Of a DNA stretch of 64,000 bases, positions 42,403 through 55,275 are shown in pieces. This DNA is from Synchiropus splendidus (taxonomy: Eukaryota; Chordata; Actinopteri; Syngnathiformes; Callionymidae), in NCBI RefSeq assembly GCF_027744825.2, contig NC_071335.1:14698501-14762500 (forward strand), in the 5' to 3' direction. The notes below the pieces were generated by a model. That model saw only the letters and a list, made by a program, of their open reading frames with translations. It was not told the origin of the DNA and ran no database searches. The translations under genes were made by a program, and so were the position numbers. How positions within the stretch are numbered: the stretch's first letter is position 1; each line of letters begins with the position of its first letter.

Positions 42403-42748
42403 TAGTGATGAGTTGGTGAGGCTTCATGAAACAATGTCGTTGTTCTGAAATACCTGCGATGACAGACCACAAACACAAATCTAGTGGGCCATTAAATGCC
42501 TTACCAAACCATAACTAGGTGACGGAACACTAAATATCTCCAAAGTAGAACTGCATTTTTACTCAACAAAACTGTGAGATATTGATGGGTTGATGAGGTT
42601 TCATGAAACATTGACACTGTGCTGTATAGCCTTTGGTAATAAACAAAAATCAATTGATGAAACCTCACATTATTTTTAAACCAAGAACGCCACCTACTGA
42701 GCTCTGAGAGTTAGGATACTGCTTCATGAGACCACACCAACCCATCAC
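42403..42748. mobile_element. Palindromic short element, copy 3 (compound or nested)
   Basis: A first left end, TAGTGATGAGTTGGTGAGG, starts at 42403. A second, ATTGATGGGTTGATGAGGTT, starts at 42581. Only one right end, ACACCAACCCATCAC, closes the unit near 42748. The interior is more decayed than at 17.3 and 36.1 kb. The layout suggests one copy inserted into, or duplicated next to, another. Confidence 0.55.
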
Positions 42749-44290
42749 AATTGTTAAATAAGTCTCAAAACAAACTATGTTTTCAATGAGGGTTTCTAAA
42801 GCCAAAGATAACAGAGTGTAGAGCGACACCTAGTGAATTGAAAATGAAGTCAATTGCTATATAAACTATATAATTGTGACTGCAACTTTGTTGCATTTAA
42901 ACAAGCCATGCTGCAAATATGAAGCCTGATGTAGTGATGTCTTTGCGCAACCAGATGGCGGCACCTGTAACTTCAATCTGAGAACATTGTGGGCGAATTT
43001 CTATCTTAAGTTTTAGAGTAAACAGAGTTCATTTTTAAACTCCAAGCAAGTCCTGAGATGAGGAAAGTGAAACATGAACCTCCATCAATACTCAATTATT
43101 TAACTCACCTTTTTATAATATATGTATGTCAAGTTTTTTAAGAGTTTTTTCTGTCCTTTTATATTCGCATTTCATCATAAAGGTCCTGTTTAATCTCCTT
43201 TTCTCTCATTGCTGCTACAGAATCCACCCCGCATCTGTGTCTGAAATCGTTTACATCCGAACAAAATATGCAGATAATCTTGGCGCCACAAAGAGTAGCC
43301 AGTGATGCGACATCCGTCTTTGTCTCTTTTCTCGAGCGAACGTCTCGAAACCAAGAATAGGCTCATCGAAGCGGTAATGATCTACCAGACGCACATTAAC
43401 TCATGTGAAGCATGAAAATGCACCGAGACAAAGAGGCAGACTGGCGTATGCACTCTGTGACTTTCCGTGGGTCAATTGCGAAAACAGGAAGAAAACCAAA
43501 TAGTCAGAGAGGGAGAAAGTACCTTGGAAAAGAAGGCAAACATATGAGGAGAAAACAAGTCTAGACAAGGATGAATGATGGTGCGGGGGGGAACATGGTA
43601 ATGTACAGAGGACGGCAGAATCCCTGCAGAGTTCAGTAATTAAGTCGCGCTTGTTCAGGAATCACGGTAACTAATGGGTGAGACGTGGTAACGCACACAC
43701 ACGCTCACAGGTTCCTGAGAGATCGGCTTTGTGGCTTTCATTTCCTTGGCCATTCTGAATCAATTTCAATGTATGGTAAAAGATCTTTCACCAAACTTTC
43801 TAATTTAATGTGTTATATCCAAAGTTATTGTCATTGTCCTCAAGCTATTGCTGCTCAGTGACTCAAGTTCATGAAGGATCCGTCAGTCAGTCTGACCAGA
43901 CGAATCAACGCCGGAAAGAAACAACAAGAAACTTGAATCCTCAAACTCTGTCTCAGAAAGGTCAGAGAATGCAGCCATCTCCTGTGTCCGGCAGGAACCA
44001 ATCGATTTAGCTTAACACAGCACAGCCAGGATTTATTTGTGTTTCTATATAGAGAATGGGCTGTTTTAGTCGAAAAGCGTGTTTGTTCTTGTGTCCTCAA
44101 GGACGTTCAATGACATGTGCCTGTTTGGAGATCTTTGTCACTGACACATCGCCAAGGTATTGAGCAACTCACGAGGGAGGAGGGACGTTTGTGTGGATGT
44201 TTTTTTCTATGAAAAGATTAAATGCTTCCCTCAATGGTACAACATACCCAGCTGGTAACTATGACTTACAATTCACAACACACAAACTAA
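42749..44290. other. Intergenic stretch without recognised genes
   Basis: 43240-43400 is CpG-containing and unbroken, and could be non-coding functional sequence. This is not supported by any alignment. Confidence 0.35.
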
Positions 44291-44769
44291 GGGTGAATTC
44301 CAATTCCTTCCTTAATCCTCAACCTCCGTCCCGACCTCAAGAACTCACGCTCCTGATTCTCAGCAAGTTAAGTTGAGGAGCACCTACTTTAGGATTGAGG
44401 AATATCCAGACTACCCAGAATGCTTCGCGTATTTTCAGCCAGTAAAAAATGGTGTTGAAGACGGCGATCTACAAAAGTATCTTCATGATGAATGGAGACA
44501 TAAATATTATGGAAAAACATTGCACTATCTTAGCCCATTTTATGGATTATTTACCTCATTGTTGCACGGCTTTTTTTTTTCACAACCTTATATCAATCTT
44601 TTTCTTCTTCTTTTGAAGAAAAACGCCTCTTTTGCCCAATGCTGCCCCCCGCAGTCTAAGGATGTATCTGCCTTGAGGTGTGTCCCATTTCTAAGTCACA
44701 GCATTTGGTTTTGAGGGTGTAAGGTTGAGGGTTAAGACCGAGGATTAAGGGAGGAATTGGAATTCACCC
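44291..44769. mobile_element. Inverted-repeat element with GGGTGAATTCCAATTCC ends
   Basis: The left end, GGGTGAATTCCAATTCC, continues TTCCTTAATCCTCAACC. The right end is its inverse: GGTTGAGGGTTAAG, then GGAGGAATTGGAATTCACCC. The inverted repeat is about 40 bp with minor mismatches. The 479 bp body has no transposase. A mutated duplication of the flanks cannot be decided. Superfamily unknown (hAT or Harbinger-like are possible). Confidence 0.75.
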
Positions 44770-46183
44770 AAAGTACTTCTTTAAAGATGTAGTACATTGT
44801 GAGAGAGGTCTAGGTCATGCTGGTCTGCATGTTGGTGACCTACAGTGATCTCATAATCTGCCGCAAAAATGCACTTTGGTTCCTTTACACATTGCCTGTG
44901 ATCATGTTTCACACCTTTGTTTCCATTTACTGAGTGAGGCTTGGAAGAGTGACTGAGGTCTTACAGCACCGGTTCCACCAGCAACAGTGGACTCCCAACA
45001 AACCCTGGCCTGCCACCGTGGCAATACAGGGCCCCCTGTTTTTTGTGGTTTAAGTTTTCACATTAGTTGTATTGTCAATAGTTGTTTCTACTGGGGGGTG
45101 TTCAGACTATAATCTCATTTGTTAATGGATGTTTTACAATTATAGAGCAACCATATGTTAATATCAACAAATAATTCAAAGATTTTTTTTTCTGTTTTTC
45201 TTGTTTACTAAATGTATTTCATGGGGAAAAAAATCTTTTTTTCAAAGCAAATGGCATCATGTTGTGTACCATAGGGAGCTATATATGGCCTCATGGTATG
45301 TACAAGACAGTTAAGTATTGTGAGCGCTCTGTGTGAAGACTGCAGGAATTCATGCTTTTCACAGAAAATATCTGCTATTGTTGTGAGGTTCTTTTTACAA
45401 AAAAGGGTTTGGAGGGTCCTAGAATTTTGTTACCAAGTCGCAATGTTGACAAGATTGATTGGCAACATTTTTTTTTTTTGCTACATGAATTGAATCAAAT
45501 ACTTTTTGAGCCTATTGTTGCATATAGTTGAGCAGCAGCTCTCTATATCAGCTGACTAGGGAACCCTGTGTGACACACACTCATTGTGTCTACAACAGAA
45601 GCTGCTCTAACTGTACATCACAGAATGAGCAGGAATTGTGTTCATCACCTTTACTTCAGTGAATCTTTTGAACAGCGACTCTGATTTTTAGGCCACTGCT
45701 TTACTGAGGTTCCTGTCAGACTTCAGAGGCATATCAAATATTCGGGGTGTCTGCATAATGGAGGATAATGAGGCAGAGGTTTCCTGAAGAACTTCATGAG
45801 CTGGTGAAGTGGCTTTAATGTAACTTAAACCAACAGCTGCGATGTAGGAATGAAACTTCACCGTTTGATGATGATCTTTTCTAATGTGTCATGCACTGAA
45901 GAATGTTGCGGCAAGCTCCGTTTCTGTTGGTCTTCACAAAACAGCGAAGACCCTCATCACCTGGAACACTTGTGTGACGTTTATTAGTCTCAAACAGGAG
46001 TGAGTTTGGGTCCCTTGAGTCGGATGGAAGCAACTTTTAACAAGCTCAAGTAAACAAGCGGAAAGTGTTTACTGTTTTGTGAAAACCTTCACACTCGGGC
46101 TGCAGAGCAAAACTTGCACTTTTCATTGAGTAATTTGGTGTTTCATTTGAAGTGGTCCGGACCTAAAATAGAGGTAAGACCTT

Positions 46184-46245
46184 GCTCTGCGATGGACTGA
46201 CAACCTGTCCAGGGTTCCCTCACCCTGAGGTACAGCCCAGGACTT
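46184..46245 (+). repeat. Fragment of a common fish SINE/LINE 3' region
   Basis: TGCGATGGACTGACAACCTG followed by TCCAGGGTTCCCTCACCC resembles the widespread 'gatggactggcgacctgtccagggtg' block found at the 3' end of many teleost retroposons. It is too short to assign. Confidence 0.5.
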
Positions 46246-47035
46246 CACAACACTTTAAAGAGTGGACAAAAAATAAGTCCGGTCAAGTTTAAATGTCTTC
46301 CTCTTCTATCACTATTTTCCTATGGTTTTCTTTAAATGATTAAGTACAAAATATGAATATCTTTCCAGCCTTTCTTGTTGGACATTGACATTGATGCTTG
46401 TCCATGTCAAGATGCTCAAGGTTTCTCTGGTGAATCAAAGATTTCTTTGGTTTCATATTTGATAGAATTCTTATTAAGTTGATTCTCTTTGACTGTTTGA
46501 CTGTGTCTATTCCGCTGCCATATCAGCAGCGACAAAAGCAGTGGCCCACAAATGGTCAGTGTGAAATGGCGTCACTTTTATCTACTTCACTGTTGTAAGA
46601 GTCACGTTTAAAAAGCTTTATTAGGTGATATACGTTTTCATTGTAGGACTTTTTTAGCCCCAAGTTTTTGTTGATGTTACTCAATCTATATGTTTTCTAA
46701 TTCATGTAAGAAAACAATGGAGAAGGAATAATATTATACCAGATATTTCATTAAGCCATATCTCCTATACTGATTCAGTGGCTTCACATTAAAATATAAT
46801 TTCAAAATAATATCTTGTTGGAGTTTACAATATGGCCGCCTTGTTCAAAATGCTCTGTTTTACACTGACACAGCAATGAGGACTACAATAATGGCTGCCC
46901 TGCCGTGCATCTGATGCTGTTCCAATTTCAACTGATCACAAATATGAAACAAAAAATATTTAAAGCATCTTATATAGGCCTAAGTGTCATCTCGGCAAAA
47001 ATATTAGTTGATGCATTCTAAAGGCCGAAACCATA

Positions 47036-47040
<5 letters not shown>

Positions 47041-47096
<56 letters not shown>
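47041..47096. repeat. (TA)n microsatellite
   Basis: About 28 TA units without interruption. Confidence 0.98.
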
Positions 47097-47100
<4 letters not shown>

Positions 47101-48324
47101 CCAAACGTCACAAATTATGTGTCGAGATGTCCTCTCCCTCCCTCAATTTGTTCTCATTGTTGTGAATGAAGTCCACAGTTTTATTCAAGAAAAAACGTTT
47201 TTGGAAAAGCTCCTTGATTGAGGATGAGTGGTCCTCCACAAAAACCTACAATAAGCAGGTCATGTCTGCGCAACTGTCCAGAGTGAAATCCGTACTGTAT
47301 TGGGACACTCATCTCAGGTCTTGTAAGCAAAACATCCTCACTCTCATGACGTAATATATCGACACTGGGAAAGTGGACTTTAGAAAGTGTCCTATACTGA
47401 CGTGGAGGACAGCCTTCAGCATCACATGTTGACGCATTAGTTTTCCAATTGATGCTCACATTCTGCCTTCCGCTTCAGCAGTACACATAAGTAAAAAGAT
47501 GGCTACATTTTAGGTCATGAGAGAATGGGATGGATCCTTTGTCGCAAAGTTTTTAGGAGAGGATGTTCCTCTCTCTCACAGCCAAAAACCCACTTCTTCA
47601 TCTTTCAAAACAAAAGTTAGCTATGGTTCAAAAGTCGCTCTGTGAAGTTCGTAGTAAGTGGCAGTAGCTACACAGCACATTATGCGATCAATCCCATGAT
47701 CCTTTGCAGGAGTTTCTATAACATCGTGACAAAAAAGGTAATGAGATTTGTTAGCAAAAGTATTCTGTGAAATGGAGTGTCTGTGCCATATTTGTTTAGT
47801 TTTTTAAAGATTTTTTTAAGAATAAATTACTCAGATGAACATCGTTCCTTCAAGACAGAGAAGGATGAGCTTCAAATGTGAGATGATAATCTGAAAATAT
47901 TGTTGTGGGTGGAAATTAGCAGCTCCGTGGAGGTCTGCTCTCTGAGTGAGTTTCTAGTTGGCCTCTTCATGAAAGCATTTTTCCTTTTATTCCGTCTTGC
48001 AAATCATGACGGACTAAAAAATATATTTTCGACAGCCAGTGAACACAGACGTTTTAAACCCAACAAAGGAGCAGCAACGCTCATATGTCTTGCATAGTCA
48101 GTTGGGCTCACTAAGTGACATTTTGAAGCAAAAAAAGGACACTTTCTTGATGCAAGTGACATGAAAATCTAATGCAGAATAGATGGAGCAGATTTTAGAT
48201 TGTGTGTTGTGTTTTTTTTTTGCTTAGAAAATAAAGTGAACTGGGGTAATAATCCCCTTGTGGAGCATCTGTATTTACTGCTCTGTTAAACAGCATTCAT
48301 TTATCTCATAAAAACAGTGTTTTA

Positions 48325-48361
48325 AACACACCCACACACACACAAACACAAACAAACACAC
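48325..48361. repeat. CA-rich microsatellite
   Basis: Imperfect ACACAC/AAACA repeat. Confidence 0.9.
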
Positions 48362-49060
48362 GAGGATTCCTCCCCAGACGGCTCCACTAATTAGCTTCAT
48401 TGAAATGAATGGGTTAAGCAGAGCTACTTTTTCAATGTGTGCGGTGACTATTAATGCCGTGTGCTGAGTTCGATAAACTCTGCACTAAACAACTCACAAA
48501 TCTTGAAGGTGAAAACCTTTTTGAGAGGACAAACAACATCAGTGCTTTTATTCAGGCCTGTAAAAAAGAGGAACTCGGAACGGTGGAAGGATGAGACTTT
48601 GTGAGGACGGCTGTCGAGAAACTGACAGAGGTGGGAGGCTGGAAATGTGAAATGAGGCAGTGATCAAGTTGAATAGAAGTGGCAGCGGGAAAATTGCAAA
48701 ACTGATGAGATATTGAGTATGAAGGGAACACACGCAGTGTCCCCACCCAATGTAGATCCATGGACATTCTGTTTTTGGATTAAATGAGTGTAATTCAGCA
48801 GAGTTGAAGGCCACACAGCTTAACCACAATTTACGCTACTTCAAGTAATTACAGTATCTTTGTAGTGAACTATCCAAGCCACAAAAACTGCAATTTTGGC
48901 CTGTAACATGATATGTTTTTTTATGGAAATTCAACCGCCTATTGTAAAGATATGAGGACGCTCCTCAGCACACCACTAGTTGCAAATTCTACACCAATGG
49001 AATATACATTTGTGCCAAGAAAGACTTAAACACTGCAGTGTTCATTTGGGTCAAGCACAT

Positions 49061-49595
49061 CAGAATCAGAATCAGAATCCAATTTATTGCCATGGTCAGT
49101 GGGGAGCCCACTAACTAGGAAAGTGTTTTGGAATAAAGTGCTGACAAAAAATAAAATAAAATAAAATAAAATAACAACAAGGCTGTTCACAAATTCAACA
49201 GTCTGACGGCCGAGGGGAAGAAGTTGTTCCTGTGACGGGAGGTTCTTGTCTGGATGGACCGTAGCCTCCTGCCAGAGGGAAGAGGAACAAACAGTCTATG
49301 TCCAGGGTGAGAAGGGTCGGCTCTGATCCGACCTGCACGTCTCTGGGTCCTGGAGACATACAGGTCCTGAAGAGGTGGCAGGCTGCAACCCATCACCTTC
49401 TCAGCAGAACGTACGATGCGCTGCAGTCTGCTCTTGTCCCTGGAGGTGGCGCTGTTGTACCAGACAGTGACGGAGGAGGTGAGGATGGACTGGATGATGG
49501 CTGTGTAGAACTCCACCAGTCGTAGTTTTCGTAGCTGCTTTAGACAGAACATTCTTTGCTGGGCCTTCCTGATGAGGGACCACCCATCATGTGAC
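49061..49595 (-). pseudogene. Rex1/CR1-like LINE, 5'-truncated copy with 3' tail
   Basis: The minus strand starts with a partial SLIRKAQQRMFCLKQLRK, then FYTAIIQSILTSSVTVWYNS, then LQRIVRSAEKVMGCSLPPLQ and a final NNFFPSAVRLLN. These are the ordered C-terminal motifs of fish Rex1/CR1-like elements. The 3' side ends with an AAAAT pentamer run (49148-49172) and a CAGAATCAGAATCAGAATC stretch (49061-49079), a typical LINE tail reading GATTCTGATTCTG in sense. It is related to, but diverged from, the copy at 25.6 kb. Confidence 0.88.
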
Positions 49596-51815
49596 GTATG
49601 CCCATACTACAGGGAAACAGAGGCAGAGACTATAGTCCCATTTATAAATAATAGGAATTGTGCATTTATTATACAATATTAATATTGTTGGAATGCTACT
49701 AATATAGAAGTTATTTACAGATGGAGGAATGCTGAGTGAAGACTGTGGTTGAGTGTGCGTGAGAAAGAGAAGTTATAGGTGCAGCACAATGGCTGGAGTG
49801 AAGCAGACACAGGAGGCTTGAGCAAACATTGTAACTTGTTGGCGGGTCCAAGATGGAGGAGGCTGAAAAGTGCCATCTTCTCCAGGGCTGGAAGGTGCTG
49901 AACCAGATAAGGTCTGGAGGAGAGGAGCATGCCTTGTGATCGTTGACGAGGGAGCCAGCGACCAGCAACAGGAACTGCATTGACCATAACTGCAGACATT
50001 GACCGTGTCACAGAAAATACATCGACATGTAGGGGAATATTCATTCAAAAACTTTTCTTTGGTTGTTCGATGGTCAGTACAGCAGTTGTCTAACCGTGAT
50101 CTAAAGTTCTACCGATATCTTCTGTCCACCCACAGATGGGTCGGCATCATTTTTTTCATCCGTCAGTGTGAGGTTTTGCCTGTAAAATGTGCGATCTTTT
50201 GAAAGTAGCCCTCTTAAAGAGTTTGACCATACTACTGTTGCCGAAACACACACAGACCCCATCGTGTGTCATGAGTTAACATGCAGGTCTATCTGGAAGG
50301 AATCCGTCTAGGTTTCTAGTGGCTCCACACAAAATGGTACTTTTGGCAGCGTGAACGTGCCCAAATGCCACATGAATGCCCTGTCAATACACAAACTTCA
50401 GTCTGTGTAAAAAGATATATATTTTTTGCCATTAAATGTATTCGAGCAACTGCTGTTTTGGTTTAACTATTAATGCTTTCCATCCAGTAATAATGAGATG
50501 TAGTATTTGATTTGAACACACTCAGTCTGTGTGTGAAGATGTGATCATTCTTATCCCACGAGTAGTGAGATATCCCATAGTATTGTTCACTGTGGCACCA
50601 GTTGTATTTTTGTTTGTCTATTTGTTGCACTTGGTTTTGTTTTGTTTTTGGTTTTCACCTAAAAAAACAAAAAAAAAGTCTGGCTTGCCTTCCGTTTTTT
50701 AAAGTCATAACAACGTACACTATCATCTTGAATTCATAAATGAGAGCTCTCCAGGGTTTTCAAACCTTATAAATCTTCAAAGTTAAGCTGTTGAATTTTT
50801 AAAGCGTCTTCTTGTGGACTGCAGCTGTCACCTTCTCATCAACATCCATCTGCAGCGGAGCTCTTGTAGCAGGATGGACCCACAGCGATCTCTGGAGAAA
50901 TACCTGCCAACATCTTGTCAGACACTTAACAGCTTCAGGTCCGCAGCGGTGAAAAAGAGCACTTTGCTAGTTGTACATTAATGAGTACAAATGCCTAAGT
51001 AAACCACTCAACCTTTTATAGCTGGGATGGTGAGGAGTTTTCCGAGCTGCTGAACGACTGGAAGACAGACAGACGGACTGACAAATGACTGGATGATTTC
51101 TATGTGCGAGGCAGAGTTGTTGCCGCTGCTTTCCTTTGAAGCATGTTCACTATTAAACGGTTCAAAATAACATGGGTTTTCAGCCTTCTAGTTCCAGAAA
51201 AGTCATAATGAGCAGAGCCACATAATGCCGCACCTTTGCATTCATTTTCACCCGTCATTCGTCCGTCAGCATTACTTCTCTGTGACATCAATAAGTCATG
51301 AATCTCCTTTTTGAGCTCAACACCTGCCAAAGTGCCAGCAGGAAAGGAGGGCCGGTGAGAGAATATGTTCACCCCTGAAATATTTAATATCTCTGCTTCC
51401 AGCAGAGATTTTTACACACGTGTATGGGCTTGTGTGTAGAGCTGGAATGTGAAGGTGCATACGCTTCTTATAATATTGGGACCACATGAATATTTTAAAC
51501 CCCCCGATCATTTCTTTAAGTTGTACTACACTGAGTCTGCTGTGTGGTGTGACTTTCCCCTGTCCATTCCAGGAATGCACATATTTTATATACCGGTTCA
51601 TGAATGAGTTTCTCTGTTTTCAGAGGTGTTTTTGCTTTTCATCACCACAGTTCCACGTGGATCCTTCAGCTAATTTTATCAGTATGCTGCGTATCATTTT
51701 ATAACAAACGAATGCTTGGTAGTGTATAATATTTGAACGTGTCCTTCGATCACAGTTGCTAGCACTGTCCCCCATGATACGTTACATTCTGTGTCATTTT
51801 TTTTTTCCATTTTAG
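49596..51815. other. Intergenic stretch without recognised features
   Basis: No assigned feature. The 49.7-50.0 kb interval is open in several minus-strand frames at once, which argues for chance composition and not coding. Confidence 0.45.
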
Positions 51816-51997
51816 TGAATGAATGCATTGGCATGTTCTTTGAACCTGCAAAGGATCATGGGATTGATGTGGCACTCCATGAGGACTTCATGAATGCGTT
51901 TACAGCATGTACGTTCCGGAGGATTGAGGAACCGGGTGTGAGTGAGAAGGACATGAATTTTGTTTTCGACCTTTCATTGCAGAACATAGCTTTTTGA
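51816..51997 (+). other. Exon-like open stretch, unidentified
   Basis: A T-rich run ends in TTTTAG at 51815, a good acceptor. An open frame follows, reading NECIGMFFEPAKDHGIDVAL, then HEDFMNAFTACTFRRIEE, and ending at a TGA at 51995-51997. A possible donor, GTGAGT, lies at 51938. The amino acid composition looks protein-like, but I recognise no family. The opposite strand is open as well, so it could be a decayed transposon part. It has no proven link to sgcz. Confidence 0.25.
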
Positions 51998-52109
51998 GCT
52001 AGGCGGCCATTTTGTAGACTATAAATCTTAATAAATACATGGGCATAACTTGTTAAAAATGTCTTAACTAAGGCCAATCTTAATGCCATTTGACATGTGA
52101 TAACGCGCA

Positions 52110-52410
52110 CGTTTGACCGTCCCTTTCTCGACGTGCGTGTTTTGAACCACCCTCTGTGCGTTCCGTAGAATGGTTAGTTTTAAAGTCACGCCAGGTGCTT
52201 CTTTCGAAAAGGCAGAAGTTATTTGTAGTTAATATTGATGTGAAATACAGAATTTACACAAGGAAAAATCTGTTATCGCCGGAATTGTCGAGAATGTTCT
52301 TGTCAATATCTGTTATGTTGAGTTGTTATTGCAAATATTTGCATGAGGAAATTAGTAACATCTTCATTGCACTTACACTTTAGAAGAGATGCAAAACATG
52401 GGAAAAGAAA
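52110..52410 (+). repeat. Unnamed interspersed repeat (CTGTTATGTTG family), copy 3
   Basis: GAGAATGTTCTTGTCAATAT, CTGTTATGTTGAGTTGTTAT, TTTGCATGAGGAAATTAGTA and CACTTACACTTTAGAAGAG parallel the copy at 40.8 kb in the same order. The left border is uncertain, and the exon-like stretch at 51.8 kb could be part of the same element. Confidence 0.45.
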
Positions 52411-54156
52411 AAAGATACACAATGGTGCCGCAACAAACAGCCCTGTGTCCATCAGAAGAGCAGAACGCAATGTACCTATTATCATCAACTGTGTTCGTTC
52501 TTTTCCCTTCTCTCAGAAATCCTTTTGAACATGAGGATTTGTGTGAAAATTGAGAATCATGATCCCTCACGGGGTTTCACACTCGCGCTCTGCCCAAGGT
52601 CAAAGTGCGTTTGGCTAAAAAATCTGAGCTGTCTAGACAAATGAATGAGGCTTTGGCCCTGTCCAAACAGAGAGCAGGACTTCTCCAGCAGATCCGCAGC
52701 AGGGTGTGAATTTTATATCCAGGATGCCAGAAACTATGACTGAGAAACAAAGAGCTCAGGTGTTTTTATAACACAATACAAAAACCTCTCAACAAAACAC
52801 ACGGAAAACTGAGCTATTATACAGCAGCGTCAGCAGGTATTTGAGAGTCAGCGGAGCGTGGTCATGTTCATGTTTGATCTTTTATGCTATATATCACTTT
52901 TATACACACAGATTTACTTTATATTGCCTATGCAAATGTTTACGACTACAGTTAGAGGTTCATTAAAAAGAGAACTGCCCCCCACCTGGGGAGACTCATG
53001 ACAACTCTATAAGGAAGTTTTGTAAGTGCAGCCGGTAAAAAACTAAAAGTGGAAAAAGTCATGTTTGTTTTTCATGATGTCGTATCAAGTTGCAACCAAC
53101 ACCAAAGTGAATACAAAATACAGAAGCAAAAGTCGATTAGTAACATAGAGATGCGCATTTATTTCTAACTGAAAAAGAAACTGTAATTTAGATAAATAAT
53201 AAATCCATCCAGAACTGAGATGCCATCACCGGAACAAAATTGTAGGTCGTGTCTCTCACTGGCCTCAGCCTCAACTGCACATGCAAATACATTTCTACAT
53301 TTCATTGCATCAAACCCTCCTGAAAGTGTCATTTAATAGCTTATTTTTCAGAGCAAATTCCAGTTCAGACCTTTCATATATCAATCTGAGAAGTGAGGAG
53401 TGTGTTGGCATGTAAGATACAAATGTTAGGGGTCACTTTTGCAACACTTGGATGACGTGCTCCTTTCTTCGCCAAGAGAGGTCAGGACCTTTATAAGTTA
53501 TGAATCAGATGTCAAGATAGCAAGCACTCAAGTATTCCACAGGTTCCCTTTGTGGTAATTAGAACTTGAGTGTTATCTAAAGCTGAACGCTTCCCACCAG
53601 TGCCGCTCCATCTTGAGACGCCCCCCACCTTCCTAGATAAAGTGATTTCTGAGGCGATAGCGGTGATTGACTGCTGGAGCAAATTGCTTGAGAATGAATG
53701 AAAACATTGTTGGGGCTGATTTATTAAGGCGCTGATCAAATCAACACCGACAAAAAAAAGGGGTCGGTAGACAGAGAAGCCTGAAACACATGGACTCCCA
53801 GGTGAGGGATTTAAATGCTCTTTGAATGGCCACTTAAGACAAAGCATCGTCTTCGGCGTCAGGGACAGAATGAAGTTCTCCACGTAGAATAGTGCATGCG
53901 CTTGAAAACACAGCAGAAAATAAGGCCTGCAGACAAGACCTTGGGAACTGGCATTTGAGGCGTGACAGAGTCGTGTGGATAGCAGTGTCATCAACAATCC
54001 CGCTGGCTTGGGTTCAATGAGGAACTAGTCCAGTTAGAGGATGTTTTCAGTTTCCAGCAGCACATGAGACGCCGCTCTCCTTGTGCGCGCTAATTAAGAG
54101 GGAAAATTGGCACATTGAAATACAACGGAGAGAAGTATGGACGGCCATCTTTTATT

Positions 54157-54173
54157 TGTGTGTGTGTGTGTGT
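54157..54173. repeat. (GT)n microsatellite
   Basis: Eight GT units. Confidence 0.9.
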
Positions 54174-55246
54174 TTTTCTGCATGAGGACGCTACTGTTTA
54201 ATTTTAAAATCCTCCGCAAAGTCAGTCTTTCATTCCCAGGATGAGTAAACACTGGCCCACGTTCATGGTGACGCCTTGTTTGTCTCCCTCTCTTCGTGCC
54301 GCACTTCTGTTTCATGAGGGACACTTGAAGTGATAAAAACAGAAAGAAACAAAAAACACCAAAACATTTTTTATTTTTATTTTTTTTCAGAAATGTTATT
54401 ATTCTTCAGGACTAAACCGAGTGTGAGAGAATAGGAGGACACAAAGAGACGGCACACGTAGGCCACACTCGGTGAGAACGCCGCTCATGAATTATTCACC
54501 AGTCAGCAGTAATTACTTTTGCTGCTATGGTTTTTATGTCTCATATTAGACAATTTATATGCAAAGTTAGTGTTTGGATGACTACAAGGTACTCGGTGTC
54601 CATTTATATACAAGTTTATCACGTTTCTTTCACCTTGTTATTCACTCTCCACAATTGGATCTGCTCCAGCGGCGCGATAATTTCGATAAACTCCTGCCCC
54701 TACATTTGTACCGTGAGGTCCCTGACAGTGCAGCGTGGTGTAGTGAGAGCTGCACACCTCAGCAGAACATTACGCTCCATCATGGCTCATCAGCTTCCTG
54801 CATGTTCTGATATGGAACATGGGCCATAATGTAGCTGCAGCTCACTGTTCTCACCAAAGATGCTGATAAAATAATCCTCCGTTTTTGCATCTCAATGACT
54901 TTCTACAAACTTGACAGTGGATTTTGAAGTGTATTCAAGACTAAACATTTATTGAATTGACTGTAATGAATGCAAGTGTATGTTTAAAAAAAAATGTAAA
55001 AGTAAAAAAAGTGTTTTAAAATAAATCAAAATAGTTAAATAAAAAATGAATAAATAAAAGTAGAGAAAGAACAATGAAACAAATCATTACTTTTGGTGTC
55101 TTTTTTTACATACTATCATTTAAGTCATCTCTAACACCTAGTTTAATTTCTATATATATATACACCACATAACTACATAAATATATCAAATTTATATACT
55201 GTATATATATATAGTTTGTATATATATATATATATCCTACGATTCG

Positions 55247-55275
55247 TATCGTATCGTATATCATACGATACGATA
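55247..55275. repeat. Perfect 13-bp inverted repeat (ATCGTATCGTAT arms)
   Basis: The left arm TATCGTATCGTAT and right arm ATACGATACGATA are separated by three bases. The pair follows a TA-rich tract and is preceded by another GATTCGTATCG unit. Confidence 0.85.

Larger units (their letters stand above)
44770..49060. other. Intergenic stretch with microsatellites only
   Basis: It contains the TA and CA tracts and one LINE-type 3' fragment listed separately. Other open frames are short and carry no recognisable motif. Confidence 0.5.

Noticed and set aside
53512..53997. A 161-codon minus-strand open frame
   Set aside because: It has no recognised motif and no convincing splice sites; its composition is compatible with chance.
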